Source of the DNA: Terriglobia bacterium
GTDB lineage: Bacteria > Acidobacteriota > UBA6911
Direction: 5' to 3'
DNA length: 49,068 nucleotides
Assembly (NCBI GenBank): GCA_020072565.1
Contig: JAIQGI010000014.1
Location: 80,327 to 129,394, forward strand
Shown: positions 36,134-44,870 of the stretch, in pieces
Layout of the letters: every line of letters starts with the position of its first letter
How positions within the stretch are numbered: the stretch's first letter is position 1
Program-made: the position numbers and the translations under genes
Notes under the pieces: model-generated
What the model was told of the DNA's origin: nothing
The model's input: only the letters and a program-made list of their open reading frames with translations
Database searches by the model: none

Positions 36134-37828
36134 ATGATCTTTGCATTCAGGAGCAGCGTTGGGATTATGACCACTCGATGCGCCACGTTGCTGGCGCTTG
36201 CGCTTATGTATGGGGCAACGACCATGTCAGGACAGGATCGCAATGCACGCAGCATCTCGGGAACCAGGTCCCCCGTGCTGGCGCGGAACGGGATGGTTTG
36301 CACAAGCCAGCCGCTGGCTACCGCAGCGGGGCTCAGAATTCTTCAGGAAGGCGGGAATGCGATAGATGCCGCTGTTGCTGCGGCCGCCGTCCTGAACGTG
36401 GTCGAGCCTCACATGACGGGCATCGGCGGCGATATGTTCGCCATTGTCTACTGGAATAAGACCGGCGAACTGATCGGTCTGAATGCCAGCGGCCGTTCAC
36501 CCTATGCTATGACCCTGGAATACCTGAAGAAAAAGGGCTATGCAAGCATGCCCCAGGATGGTGTTGACACGATCACAGTGCCCGGCGCGCTCGACGGCTG
36601 GTGCTCTCTTGTCGAGAGATTCGGCACCCTCAAGCTGGAGCGCATCCTGGCCTCGGCGGTTGATTATGCCGAGAAGGGTTTCCCGGTTTCGGAAATCATT
36701 GCCAACCAATGGAATGAGCAATCCGCAAAGCTCGCCAAGGATCCGTGGGCCGCGAAGACCTATCTTCCCGGCGGCAGGGCGCCGGCACATGGCGAGATCG
36801 CCTCCAACAAAAACCTGGCCGCGACCATGCGTCTGATCGCATCCGAAGGACGCAAGCCGTTCTACAACGGAGAGATCGCGGGCAAGATCGTGGAGGCGGT
36901 ACGATCTCATGGAGGGGTGCTCAGCAGGAAGGATCTCGCAGATCACGGATCCGAATGGGTCAAGCCGATCAGCATCAACTACAAAGGGTACGACTTCTAC
37001 GAATTACCTCCCAATGGGCAGGGTCTCGTTGCCCTGGAAATGCTGAATATCCTCGAAGGATATGATCTCAAGGCCTGGGGACACAATTCTGCAAGCTACC
37101 TTCATCATCTGGTCGAGGCCAAGAAGCTGGCTTTTGCTGATCGGGACTTCTACATCAGCGATCCGCAATTCGTCCGGATCCCCCTGGACCGGTTCCTGTC
37201 CAAGGACTACGCAGCGGAGCGACGGAAGCTCATTCCCCCGAACCAGGCCCGCGAGGAGTACCGCCCGGGAGGTTCGGAGCAGAGCGACACCGTCTACCTC
37301 ACCGTCGTCGACAAGGATCACAATGCGGTGAGCTTCATCAACAGCCTGTACAGCGAGTTTGGATCGGGAATCGTCGCTGGAGACACAGGGATTTGCTTGC
37401 AGAGCCGCGGTTCGAGCTTCAAGCTGGATGAGGTTTCATGGAATCGCATTGAACCGCACAAGCGCCCAATGCATACGATCATCCCGGCGATGGTGTTGAA
37501 AAACGGCAAGCCATACTTCAGTTTTGGCGTCATGGGGGGAGATAATCAGCCGCAGGCCCACGTGCAGGTCTTCCTGAATCTGGTGGAGTTCGGCATGAAC
37601 GTCCAGGAGGCCGGAGAGGCAGCCCGGTTCCGGCACACCGGCGGGCAGCTCGGAGTCGAATCCGGGATCGGGACCGATGTGCGGAGGCTGCTCACGTTGA
37701 TGGGACACCGCGTTGTCGTGATGAACGACAGTTTCGGTGGCTATCAGGGTATCATCATCGATCCAGTCACCGGCGTGCTGATGGGCGGGAGCGATCCACG
37801 TAAAGACGGATGTGCCATGGGGTGGTAA
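36134..37828 (+). CDS. ggt: Gamma-glutamyltransferase (secreted)
   Basis: A 564-residue Ntn-hydrolase that cleaves or transfers the gamma-glutamyl group of glutathione and similar peptides in the periplasm. A signal peptide (hydrophobic TLLALALMYGATTM) precedes the large subunit (SQPLATAAGLRILQEGGNAIDAAVAAA, VEPHMTGIGGD). The autoprocessing site lies at SD|TVYLTVVDKDHNAVSF, making Thr386 the catalytic N-terminus of the small subunit. The small subunit ends DPRKDGCAMGW. The start is uncertain among TTG 36110, ATG 36134 and ATG 36167; the last would give the most canonical signal peptide. lpxK follows after about 30 bases. Confidence 0.9.
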   Translation: MIFAFRSSVGIMTTRCATLLALALMYGATTMSGQDRNARSISGTRSPVLARNGMVCTSQPLATAAGLRILQEGGNAIDAAVAAAAVLNVVEPHMTGIGGDMFAIVYWNKTGELIGLNASGRSPYAMTLEYLKKKGYASMPQDGVDTITVPGALDGWCSLVERFGTLKLERILASAVDYAEKGFPVSEIIANQWNEQSAKLAKDPWAAKTYLPGGRAPAHGEIASNKNLAATMRLIASEGRKPFYNGEIAGKIVEAVRSHGGVLSRKDLADHGSEWVKPISINYKGYDFYELPPNGQGLVALEMLNILEGYDLKAWGHNSASYLHHLVEAKKLAFADRDFYISDPQFVRIPLDRFLSKDYAAERRKLIPPNQAREEYRPGGSEQSDTVYLTVVDKDHNAVSFINSLYSEFGSGIVAGDTGICLQSRGSSFKLDEVSWNRIEPHKRPMHTIIPAMVLKNGKPYFSFGVMGGDNQPQAHVQVFLNLVEFGMNVQEAGEAARFRHTGGQLGVESGIGTDVRRLLTLMGHRVVVMNDSFGGYQGIIIDPVTGVLMGGSDPRKDGCAMGW

Positions 37829-37861
37829 CCGCCCTGCCGTGAGCTTTGGAATTTGCGTCTG

Positions 37862-38911
37862 ATGGCCGATATCATGTCACCGCTGTTTTACGTTCCCGGC
37901 CTTCTGTTCGAGGGCCTGGTGCGCCTGCGCAACCGATTGTACGATGCGTCTCTTCTGCGGCAGGACCGTCTCCCTTACCCTGTAATCAGCATCGGAAATC
38001 TGACTCTGGGAGGCAGCGGCAAAACACCGTTGGTCATTCATCTGGCGCAGACGGTCGCCCGAATGGGCGGAACGCCGGCGCTGCTGAGCCGGGGTTATGG
38101 TAGATTGGCAAAGAAACCCGTTGTTTTGTCGCCTGGTGAAGAGGTTCGCTTGCCGGTGCAGGTCCTGGGCGACGAACCCGCGCTTGTGCGACAGCGCGCG
38201 CCGCAGCTCTGGCTCGGAATCTCACCGGATCGTCATGCCGTCGGCCTTCAGATTGCTCAGCGCAATGTGCACCCGCTGTTCATTCTCGACGACGGCTTCC
38301 AGCATCGCCGCCTCAAGCGTGATCTGGATATCGTGGTGGTTGACCGCTCCCAGCCATTGGCCGGCAATCGTATGCTGCCCGGCGGGACGCTGCGGGAGCC
38401 GCTGGCAGGCCTCCGCAGGGCCGACTTGGTGGTGATCAACGGCCATTGCGGCAATCCGGAGCACGACCCTGTCGAGGCCTTGATTCGAAAAATCAAGCAA
38501 AACGCGTCAGTTTTTCACTGCACCCAGGCCATTGAGCGCCTGGTGCCGTTCACCGCCTGGCGGACAGGAGACTGCCAGGCCGCGCCGTACCCGGATGCCG
38601 GCCCTGCCTTTCTCGTAGCTGCCATCGGAAACCCAGAGAGGTTTCGCCGGGACGTTCAAGGGCTCGGAGCCGACATCCTGGGGGTGCGGTTCTTTCGAGA
38701 CCATTTCTGCCTGCAACGGAGCCACTGGCTGTCCTGCGCCGCCGAGGCGCGCGCCGTGGGAGCAGCCGCACTCATCACGACCGAAAAGGACGCCATCAAG
38801 CTGACTGATGCGCTTGACCTTCCGATTTTCGTGGCGGCACAATCCGTCCATCTGTCCGAGCAGCAGGATCTGGAGTGGAGACTCCGAGCCATGATTGAAG
38901 GTGACAGGTGA
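37862..38911 (+). CDS. lpxK: Tetraacyldisaccharide 4'-kinase
   Basis: About 349 residues. LpxK phosphorylates the 4' position of the lipid A precursor at the inner membrane. The N-terminal amphipathic segment (LFYVPGLLFEGLVRLRNRLYD) is followed by VISIGNLTLGGSGKTPLVIHLA with the P-loop near residues 51-59, then ALLSRGYGR. LDDGFQHRRLKRDLDIVVVD and MLPGGTLREPLAGLRRADLVVIN are typical LpxK blocks. ATG 37862 is chosen; an upstream TTG at 37853 is possible. Its stop overlaps the GTG start of waaF, so it heads the heptose/LPS cluster. Confidence 0.94.
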   Translation: MADIMSPLFYVPGLLFEGLVRLRNRLYDASLLRQDRLPYPVISIGNLTLGGSGKTPLVIHLAQTVARMGGTPALLSRGYGRLAKKPVVLSPGEEVRLPVQVLGDEPALVRQRAPQLWLGISPDRHAVGLQIAQRNVHPLFILDDGFQHRRLKRDLDIVVVDRSQPLAGNRMLPGGTLREPLAGLRRADLVVINGHCGNPEHDPVEALIRKIKQNASVFHCTQAIERLVPFTAWRTGDCQAAPYPDAGPAFLVAAIGNPERFRRDVQGLGADILGVRFFRDHFCLQRSHWLSCAAEARAVGAAALITTEKDAIKLTDALDLPIFVAAQSVHLSEQQDLEWRLRAMIEGDR

Positions 38912-40005
38912 GCCATTTTGATCCTAACCGGGTTCAGAGGCTGTTGGTCCGCGGCACCAACTGGGTCGGCGACGCCGTCATGTCTGTCCCTGCCCTCAAG
39001 GAGATCCGTCGCCGGTTTCCGAACGCCCGCATTTCCTTGCTCGTTCGTCCTTGGGTGCAGGATGTTTATGCCGCGGCCGATTTCGTCGATGAGATCCTTC
39101 TGTACCATAAACCAGGAAAGCACCAGGGTTGGAATGGAATGCGACGGCTCGCCGTGGAGCTCCGGCGCCGCCGTTTCGAGATGACCATCCTGCTCCAGAA
39201 TGCCATAGAGGCTGCCCTGATCGCCTTCTGGGCGCGCATTCCCCTCAGGCTTGGGTACGCACGCGACGGGCGGAGGTTGCTGCTCACACATGCGATACAA
39301 ATTGACCCTGCCGTGAGCGGCCTGCACCAGGCTTATTACTATCTGGGAATTCTCGCGGGCGCCGGGTTGATCGAAAACAGGCCATGGGAACACACCGATT
39401 ACCGGTTGGACTCAATCGAGATCCGCGTGCGCGAGTCCGACTCGAGGGCTGCCCGGGAAATGCTGCGCACCCATGGGATAGATCCCGGCGCCCCAGTTGT
39501 CGGGCTCAATCCGGGCGCTTCCTATGGCAGCTCCAAGCGTTGGCCGACGGAGAGATTTGCAGCAGTCGCCGACACGCTCGCGCGCGAATTCGGGGCGCGC
39601 ATCGTCATTTTCGGCGCCCCGAGGGAAATCCAAGTCGCATGCGAGGTCGCTGCGAGAATGATCTCGCAGCCCGTTGTCCTGGCTGGGCGAACGACGCTCG
39701 GCCAGCTTATGGGCCTCATCCGGGAATGTAACCTTTTCATCACCAACGACTCCGGCCCCATGCACCTTGCTGCGGCGCTCAATGTGCCGCAGCTGGCAAT
39801 TTTCGGCTCCACGAGCGAAATTGCCACCGGCCCCCTCAGCGACCGGGCTCAGGTCATCAAGCATCAGGTCGACTGCAACCCATGTTTTCTGAGAGAGTGC
39901 CCGATAGACTTCCGGTGCATGCTCGGAGTCGCGGTAGATGACGTTGTCAGGGCAGCGCGGGGAAAACTCTCGGTGATTGACGCCGGCGGAGAGGTGAAGA
40001 ATTGA
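38908..40005 (+). CDS. waaF: Lipopolysaccharide heptosyltransferase II
   Basis: A 365-residue glycosyltransferase family 9 enzyme that transfers heptose from ADP-heptose to the inner LPS core. The N-domain opens LLVRGTNWVGDAVMSVPALKEI. The C-domain holds the donor site: VGLNPGASYGSSKRWPTERFAAVAD, FGAPREIQVAC, LMGLIRECNLFITNDSGPMHLAAAL and FGSTSEIATGP. The KRWP motif is characteristic of WaaF. The GTG start at 38908 overlaps the lpxK stop (GTGA). The C-terminal CNPCFLRECPIDFRCM cysteines are typical of this group. It is followed by a gap of about 230 bases before gmhB. Confidence 0.92.
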   Translation: MSHFDPNRVQRLLVRGTNWVGDAVMSVPALKEIRRRFPNARISLLVRPWVQDVYAAADFVDEILLYHKPGKHQGWNGMRRLAVELRRRRFEMTILLQNAIEAALIAFWARIPLRLGYARDGRRLLLTHAIQIDPAVSGLHQAYYYLGILAGAGLIENRPWEHTDYRLDSIEIRVRESDSRAAREMLRTHGIDPGAPVVGLNPGASYGSSKRWPTERFAAVADTLAREFGARIVIFGAPREIQVACEVAARMISQPVVLAGRTTLGQLMGLIRECNLFITNDSGPMHLAAALNVPQLAIFGSTSEIATGPLSDRAQVIKHQVDCNPCFLRECPIDFRCMLGVAVDDVVRAARGKLSVIDAGGEVKN

Positions 40006-40233
40006 AATTGTCGCGGCCGGAATTGCTCGAGCGTGGAAGCATCCCCCCGGACATCCCTGGCTCAAGCCGTCCCGGTCCGCGATGTTCTCCTGAGTCACCC
40101 GTAAATTAAACCTGTCCCCGCTTGTCAGCTGTGACTGTGATCACCTAATGAAGGGATTGTCTCAACGTCTTGAAATATCTGTGATTGCCGGGGCTCCGCC
40201 TCTTTGCTAGAGTCATGACTTTTGGGGGCCGAG

Positions 40234-40809
40234 ATGAAGGGTGCGGTTTTTCTCGATCGAGACGGCACAGTGAGCGAAGAGGTAGGGTACGTCAATCACA
40301 TCGATCGCTTCCACATATTCCCATGGTCGGCCCAGGCTGTGCGCAAGCTCAACCAGGCCGGGATTCCGGTTGTTCTGGTGACGAACCAGAGCGGCATTGC
40401 CCGAGGCTATTTTCCCGAGAGCCTGGTCCAGGAAATGCACCTCAAGCTCCAGGCCGAGTTGGGCCGCTTCGAGGCTCGGCTCGACGCCATTTATTATTGC
40501 CCGCATCATCCGGATGGCAAGGTGGAGGCGTATCGCAAGGTCTGCTCCTGTCGAAAGCCCGCGCCCGGCATGCTGCAGCGCGCCGCACACGATCTCGGCC
40601 TGGACTTAGGTGCGAGTTTCCTGGTCAGCGATCGCTATCAGGATTTGTCCATGGCATTCCAGGTCGGAGCGCGTGGGGTGCTGCTCCTCTCCGGCTATGG
40701 GAAAGGAGAATACCTTCATTTCAAGGATACCTGGCCCAGACCCCCGGACTGCGTCGCTGCGAATCTGCTCGAAGCCGTGGATTGGATCCTGCAGCAAATT
40801 GCGAGCTGA
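40234..40809 (+). CDS. gmhB: D,D-heptose 1,7-bisphosphate phosphatase
   Basis: A 191-residue HAD phosphatase that removes the 7-phosphate from heptose bisphosphate on the ADP-heptose route. The nucleophile motif is FLDRDGTVSEEVGYV, the second motif is VLVTNQSGIARGYF, and the zinc loop has CPHHPDG followed by CSCRKPAPGML. FLVSDRYQDLSMAFQVG forms motif IV. ATG 40234 is chosen because MKGAVFLDRDG fits the family; an upstream TTG at 40222 is in frame. A 29-codon ORF and rfaE1 follow, so the heptose pathway genes are clustered. Confidence 0.94.
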   Translation: MKGAVFLDRDGTVSEEVGYVNHIDRFHIFPWSAQAVRKLNQAGIPVVLVTNQSGIARGYFPESLVQEMHLKLQAELGRFEARLDAIYYCPHHPDGKVEAYRKVCSCRKPAPGMLQRAAHDLGLDLGASFLVSDRYQDLSMAFQVGARGVLLLSGYGKGEYLHFKDTWPRPPDCVAANLLEAVDWILQQIAS

Positions 40810-40868
40810 GGACATGCCGGAAACGAGAATCGGATCGAACTGCCGGAGGGTTTGATCAGGAATTCATC

Positions 40869-40958
40869 ATGTCGCCGTCGTTTATCCTGGCGATGCTGTA
40901 TATCCCTGCTATTATTCTTTTTTCCCATCTTGGTAAACCTGGAGTAGCTCGCACATGA
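40869..40958 (+). CDS. Very small hydrophobic ORF overlapping rfaE1
   Basis: A 29-residue frame, MSPSFILAMLYIPAI followed by ILFSHLGKPG, with one predicted membrane segment (about residues 4-20). An AGGA lies eight bases before its ATG, and its TGA overlaps the rfaE1 start (ATGA, 40955-40958), the same junction style seen elsewhere in this operon. No homologue is recognisable at this length. It may be a membrane microprotein or a leader that couples rfaE1 translation, or simply chance; the arrangement is the only support. Confidence 0.4.
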   Translation: MSPSFILAMLYIPAIILFSHLGKPGVART

Positions 40959-41968
40959 CGAATCGCTTGCAGACACGCGACCGGCTGCTTCGAATCGTGG
41001 GTCAGTTCGATAGCCGCAGACTTGCCGTCGCCGGTGACCTCATTGCGGATCAGTTTCTCTATGGCCAGACCTCGCGAGTATCCCGCGAAGCTCCCGTTCT
41101 TGTCCTTCAATACCGTGACCTGATCCGCGTGCCCGGTGGAGCCGCGAACGCAGCCAATAACCTCCTGGATCTAGATTGCCGTGTGATGCTGATCGGCGCT
41201 GTTGGGCGCGATCCGGCCGGCGCGGATCTGATTGGAATTCTTGGGGAAAAAGGAGCCGATGTTCGTCATATCACTCGGGTGGAAGCCTACTCGACGCCGG
41301 TCAAGACGAGAATTCTCGCAGGAGCTCACCATTCTTCGCCCCAGCAGATCGTTCGCGTAGACAGGGAGTCCAAGTTGCCTGCTGAGTTGCCGTCTCCCTG
41401 GCGCAAACTGCGTCGCGCCTTCCAGAAGTTGGACGGCATCATAATCAGCGACTATGGATACGGAGCCGCCAATCCTTCCCTGGTCCAGGAACTCAACCGC
41501 ATGCGCAAGCATTCGGGCATTCCTCTGGTTGTCGACTCGCGATTCCGCATGGCGCAATTCCATGACGTTACCTCCATGACCCCCAACATCACCGAGCTGG
41601 AAGCGTCCGCGGGCGTCTCCATTCGGGGAGATCAGCAGATCCTGCACAAGGTGGCCCGCGGAATCCTGCGGAAGCAGAAACTAGGCTCACTCCTTGTGAC
41701 GCAGGGCCGTTTCGGCATGACGCTGCTCGAACCACGCCGGGCTCCGGTCCATATCCCGATCTTCGGCACGGACGAGGTTGCTGATGTCACCGGTGCCGGC
41801 GACACCGTGATCGCTGTCTTTACGCTTGCCCTCTCCTGCGGCGCCTCGCCGGAGGACGCGGCCCGCCTCGCCAACTACGCAGGCGGCATCGTGGTTATGA
41901 AAAGGGGTACGGCGACCGTCAATCGCGAGGAATTGTATTCCGCTATCAGGCATGACATGTCTTCCTAG
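40955..41968 (+). CDS. rfaE1: D-glycero-beta-D-manno-heptose-7-phosphate kinase
   Basis: A 337-residue PfkB-family sugar kinase, equivalent to the N-terminal half of HldE, which phosphorylates heptose-7-phosphate at C1. The substrate block RVPGGAANAANNLLDLDCRVMLIGAVG and the ATP/anion-hole motif DVTGAGDTVIAVFTLAL are clear. The intermediate SDYGYGAANPSLVQ and MTPNITELEASAG segments fit HldE rather than fructokinase. In enterobacteria this domain is fused to the adenylyltransferase; here it ends 18 bases before rfaE2, so the two functions are separate polypeptides. Confidence 0.92.
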   Translation: MTNRLQTRDRLLRIVGQFDSRRLAVAGDLIADQFLYGQTSRVSREAPVLVLQYRDLIRVPGGAANAANNLLDLDCRVMLIGAVGRDPAGADLIGILGEKGADVRHITRVEAYSTPVKTRILAGAHHSSPQQIVRVDRESKLPAELPSPWRKLRRAFQKLDGIIISDYGYGAANPSLVQELNRMRKHSGIPLVVDSRFRMAQFHDVTSMTPNITELEASAGVSIRGDQQILHKVARGILRKQKLGSLLVTQGRFGMTLLEPRRAPVHIPIFGTDEVADVTGAGDTVIAVFTLALSCGASPEDAARLANYAGGIVVMKRGTATVNREELYSAIRHDMSS

Positions 41969-41986
41969 GGGCTGTCCGATTCGCAC

Positions 41987-42481
41987 ATGGTTATCGATCC
42001 CAAATCCAAAATCAGGAGCGTCACCGAGCTTGAGAAGCTGATTGCCGGCGCCCGGGACGCCGGGCGCCGGGTAGTCTTCGGCAACGGCTGCTTCGACCTG
42101 ATTCACGTTGGCCATATCCGCTATCTCCAAGGGGCCAGAGCCCTCGGTGACCTTCTTGTTGTAGGAATTAACAGTGACGCCTCCGTGCGTGCTTTGAAAG
42201 GCACAGGAAGGCCGTTGCAGCCGCAAGGCGAGCGGGCAGAGATCATCGGATCACTGGAGTGCGTGGACTATCTGGTCCTTTTCGATGCCCCCACCGTCGA
42301 GGAGCTGTTGCTGGCTCTGAAACCGGACATCCATGCCAAGGGGACCGACTACACGAGCGAAAGCGTGCCCGAGCACGATATCGTCCGCTCCTATGGCGGC
42401 AAGGTGGCGATTGTCGGTGATCCCAAGGCACATTCTTCACGAGATTTGATCGGGACCATCCTGGCAAAAATGAGCCGATGA
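41987..42481 (+). CDS. rfaE2: D-glycero-beta-D-manno-heptose 1-phosphate adenylyltransferase
   Basis: A 164-residue cytidylyltransferase-like enzyme equivalent to the HldE C-terminal domain, forming ADP-heptose from heptose-1-phosphate and ATP. The nucleotide motif is FGNGCFDLIHVGHIRYLQGA (HxGH). LLVVGINSDASVRALKG, ERAEIIGSLECVDYLVLFD and a C-terminal block ending in HSSRDLIGTIL complete the family pattern. It is followed by the waaC-like gene through an ATGA overlap. A Shine-Dalgarno sequence is not obvious; coupling to rfaE1 is likely. Confidence 0.92.
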   Translation: MVIDPKSKIRSVTELEKLIAGARDAGRRVVFGNGCFDLIHVGHIRYLQGARALGDLLVVGINSDASVRALKGTGRPLQPQGERAEIIGSLECVDYLVLFDAPTVEELLLALKPDIHAKGTDYTSESVPEHDIVRSYGGKVAIVGDPKAHSSRDLIGTILAKMSR

Positions 42482-43521
42482 GAGATTCCCGTAGACTTTT
42501 GATCATTCGCCTCAGTTCGCTCGGCGACATCATCCATACGCTCCCCGCATTCCAGAGTTTGCGTTCTGCCGATCCCGAAGCCCGGATCGACTGGCTGGTC
42601 GAACGCAGGTTGGCGTTTCTCCTCAGTGCCGTCGAGGGCATTGATGAGATCCTGCCCGTGGACACTCGGGCGCTTCGGGCGGACCCGGCGCACCGCGAGA
42701 GCTGGCGCCGGCTTCTCGAACCCATCCGCGCAGTGCGCGCGCGGCACTACGACGTCGCCATCGACTTTCAAGGATTGCTCAAGACGGCCTTCCTGAGCCT
42801 GGCGAGCGGAGCCAAAAGCCGCATCGGATTCTCGAAGGCACTGGTGCGGGAGCGCCCGGCGCACTGGTTCTACCACCACGCCGTCGAAAAGCCCGCCACC
42901 CCCATGCATGTGGCGCGCCTGAATCTGCTCCTGGCACAGAAGGCCGGTGGCGCCCCTGGTGAGCTGCACGTGCGCCTGAGAGCGCCGGAAACAGACGTCC
43001 GTGCGATCGAGAACCACTTATTCGAGGAGCAACTTTCGGATTTTGTCGTCATCAACCCTGGAGGAGGCTGGCCGACCAAGTTATGGGAACCGGCTTGTTA
43101 CGGCGCCTTGGCGGCGCGCATCCAAGGCGAATTGCGAACTCGCGTGGTCGTCACCACAGGCCCGGGGGAAGAGTCGCTTTATCAACTGATTGCGGACCAT
43201 TGCACGGAACCGGTGCCCGTTCATTTTCATGTTCCCTTCCTGCAGCTGATTCCTCTGTTCCGGAGGGCGCGGCTCCTGGTCGCCGGAGACACGGGTCCGC
43301 TTCATCTCGCCTGTGCCCTGGAAACCCCGGTTGTGGGAATATTGGGACCGACCTCTCCAGTCAGGAACGGGCCCTGGTCGGGGAACGATGAGGTGGTGGC
43401 ACACCATCTCCCCTGTAGCTTCTGCAACGGGAGGTCGTGCCCGACTCAGAACGAGTGCATGGATATTTCGGTGGAAGAGGTTTTCGCGGCGGTGGTGCGC
43501 CGCCTGGAGCGAGCGAAGTGA
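42478..43521 (+). CDS. waaC: Heptosyltransferase I-like glycosyltransferase (family 9)
   Basis: A 347-residue glycosyltransferase family 9 enzyme. The opening LLIIRLSSLGDIIHTLPAFQSLR, IDWLVERRLAFLLSAVEGID and YDVAIDFQGLLKTAFLSL resemble WaaC, which adds the first heptose to Kdo. The donor site shows VINPGGGWPTKLWEP, VAGDTGPLHLACALETPVVGILGPTSPVRNGPW and a CSFCNGRSC cluster. A second heptosyltransferase next to waaF and the ADP-heptose genes fits the core-building order. WaaC is more likely than other family 9 enzymes, but not proven. Its stop overlaps the GTG start of the DUF3108 gene. Confidence 0.75.
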   Translation: MRDSRRLLIIRLSSLGDIIHTLPAFQSLRSADPEARIDWLVERRLAFLLSAVEGIDEILPVDTRALRADPAHRESWRRLLEPIRAVRARHYDVAIDFQGLLKTAFLSLASGAKSRIGFSKALVRERPAHWFYHHAVEKPATPMHVARLNLLLAQKAGGAPGELHVRLRAPETDVRAIENHLFEEQLSDFVVINPGGGWPTKLWEPACYGALAARIQGELRTRVVVTTGPGEESLYQLIADHCTEPVPVHFHVPFLQLIPLFRRARLLVAGDTGPLHLACALETPVVGILGPTSPVRNGPWSGNDEVVAHHLPCSFCNGRSCPTQNECMDISVEEVFAAVVRRLERAK

Positions 43522-44504
43522 GGATCTCCTCTCTTGTCCACAATAGAATAGTCGCCGTAGTAAGCCTCGTCGTAGCCGCCGCCGGTCTTCTACCGGTCGC
43601 CTCGATCTCCCCTGCCGAGGCGGCGGGAAGTCCCGCCGCGACAGTCTCGGGATCGGGGCTCTTTGCGATAGGCGAACGCCTGGTTTATGACGTCGATTGG
43701 AACCCGCCCTGGTATCTCTTCTTCCTGCCGCCGATGGAGGCTGGCAAAGCCACCCTGAGCCTCGCGGAGGGAACGCAGTATCAGGGCCGCAGGGCGCTCA
43801 AGATCATATTCACGGCACGATCCAGCGGTACACTCACGAAGATGGCCGGCATTACAATCGATGATTACTACGAATTTACCACCGATGCCGAAACCTTCTG
43901 CACCTTCTGCGTAACGAAAAGAGAGCGCGAAGGAAAACGCATGCGCGACATCGATCTCGTCTATATGCCTGACCGCAGACAGCTTCATTTGCGCGAAGTC
44001 GATGTTTCCACGCCCGTCCACAGGGTTCTCAGGGACACGGACTACGATGGCATACCCCCTTGTGTGAAAGATCTTTTTTCGGCACTTTACGCTGTGAGGC
44101 AAACCAATCTTGAGGCGGGCTCCTTGACCCGGGTTCTCGTGGGCGAAAACCAGACCGTCAAGGAAGTCGAAGTCCGAGTGGAGAAACAGGAGCGGGTCTC
44201 CACACCAATGGGAGACTACAATGCCTGGCGAGTCAACACCATTGCAGTGTTGGGAGGCCTTTTCAAGAGCGGCGGGCAATTTCGTATGTGGCTATCGGCC
44301 GACGAACGCCGCATGCCGGTCAAGTTTGAGGCAAAAGTGAGTCTGGGAAAAGTAACCGGCAGCCTGCAGGAAGCACACTTTGGATCTTGGATTGCCGATT
44401 TTGGATTTGAAAGCCGGCTGCTGGGAAGGATCACCTGCGAATTCGTTGGTGACAAAATCCACAGTCCAGAATCCGAGTTTTCAAAGCGTCGGAGGCGTCC
44501 ATAA
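43518..44504 (+). CDS. DUF3108 family exported protein
   Basis: About 328 residues from a GTG at 43518 (GTGA overlap with the previous gene). A signal peptide (VRISSLVHNRIVAVVSLVV then AAAGLLPVASISPAEA, residues 1-36) precedes a DUF3108 domain: FAIGERLVYDVDWNPPWYLF, GKATLSLAEG, ITIDDYYEFTTDAETF, VDVSTPVHRVLRDTDYDGIP and MPVKFEAKVSLGKVTGSL. DUF3108 proteins are periplasmic beta proteins of unclear function. Its position at the end of the heptose operon suggests an envelope role. The last codons (SKRRRRP) overlap the 3' end of rnpB on the other strand. Confidence 0.8.
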   Translation: MRISSLVHNRIVAVVSLVVAAAGLLPVASISPAEAAGSPAATVSGSGLFAIGERLVYDVDWNPPWYLFFLPPMEAGKATLSLAEGTQYQGRRALKIIFTARSSGTLTKMAGITIDDYYEFTTDAETFCTFCVTKREREGKRMRDIDLVYMPDRRQLHLREVDVSTPVHRVLRDTDYDGIPPCVKDLFSALYAVRQTNLEAGSLTRVLVGENQTVKEVEVRVEKQERVSTPMGDYNAWRVNTIAVLGGLFKSGGQFRMWLSADERRMPVKFEAKVSLGKVTGSLQEAHFGSWIADFGFESRLLGRITCEFVGDKIHSPESEFSKRRRRP

Positions 44505-44866
44505 GCCGAATTCTGTTTCCCTGCGAAGCAGAGACGGCAATCATTCATCTGGTCCCGGGATCACTCCCGGGATCTAGCGGTCTACCCAAAAGCATCGGAC
44601 GGGCCATCCTTAATCCCTTTCGGGATCGCTTTTCTATTTGACCTTGCTCCGTGTGGGGTTTGCCCTGCCGTCATTGTTGCCAATAACGCGGTGCGCTCTT
44701 ACCGCACCTTTTCACCCTTACCCCCAGTGATGAGGGCGGTATATTTTCTGTGGCACTTTCCGTAGGGTCGCCCCTCCCTCGCGTTACGAGGCACACTGCC
44801 CTGTGGAGTTCGGACTTTCCTCGATCCTGGAAACTGGACCGCGATTGCCTGTCCGCCTCCGACAGC
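44486..44866 (-). ncRNA. rnpB: RNase P RNA (rnpB)
   Basis: The catalytic RNA of RNase P, which matures tRNA 5' ends. On the minus strand the conserved 5' core GAGGAAAGTCCGAACTCCAC, then GGGTAAGGGTGAAAAGGTGC followed by GGTAAGAGCGCACCGC, then AACCCCACACGGAGCAAGGT and finally AGATGAATGATTGCC with the 3' ACAGAATTCGGCTTAT match bacterial RNase P. The terminal helix P1 is a perfect 10-bp pairing, GTCGGAGGCG (44854-44863) with CGCCTCCGAC (44488-44497). The length of about 380 fits the ancestral (A) type. The 3' end overlaps the convergent DUF3108 gene by about 18 bases. Ends are estimates. Confidence 0.96.
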
Positions 44867-44870
44867 CAAT

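Noticed and set aside
40180-40221. Possible sigma-54 -24/-12 promoter before gmhB (GG and TTGC elements)
   Set aside because: The spacing between GG and GC is 12 rather than 10 bases, so it does not fit the strict sigma-54 rule.
40185-40958. A 257-codon frame on plus covering gmhB
   Set aside because: The gmhB frame has all catalytic and zinc motifs; only the last 29 codons of this alternative frame were kept as a separate small ORF.
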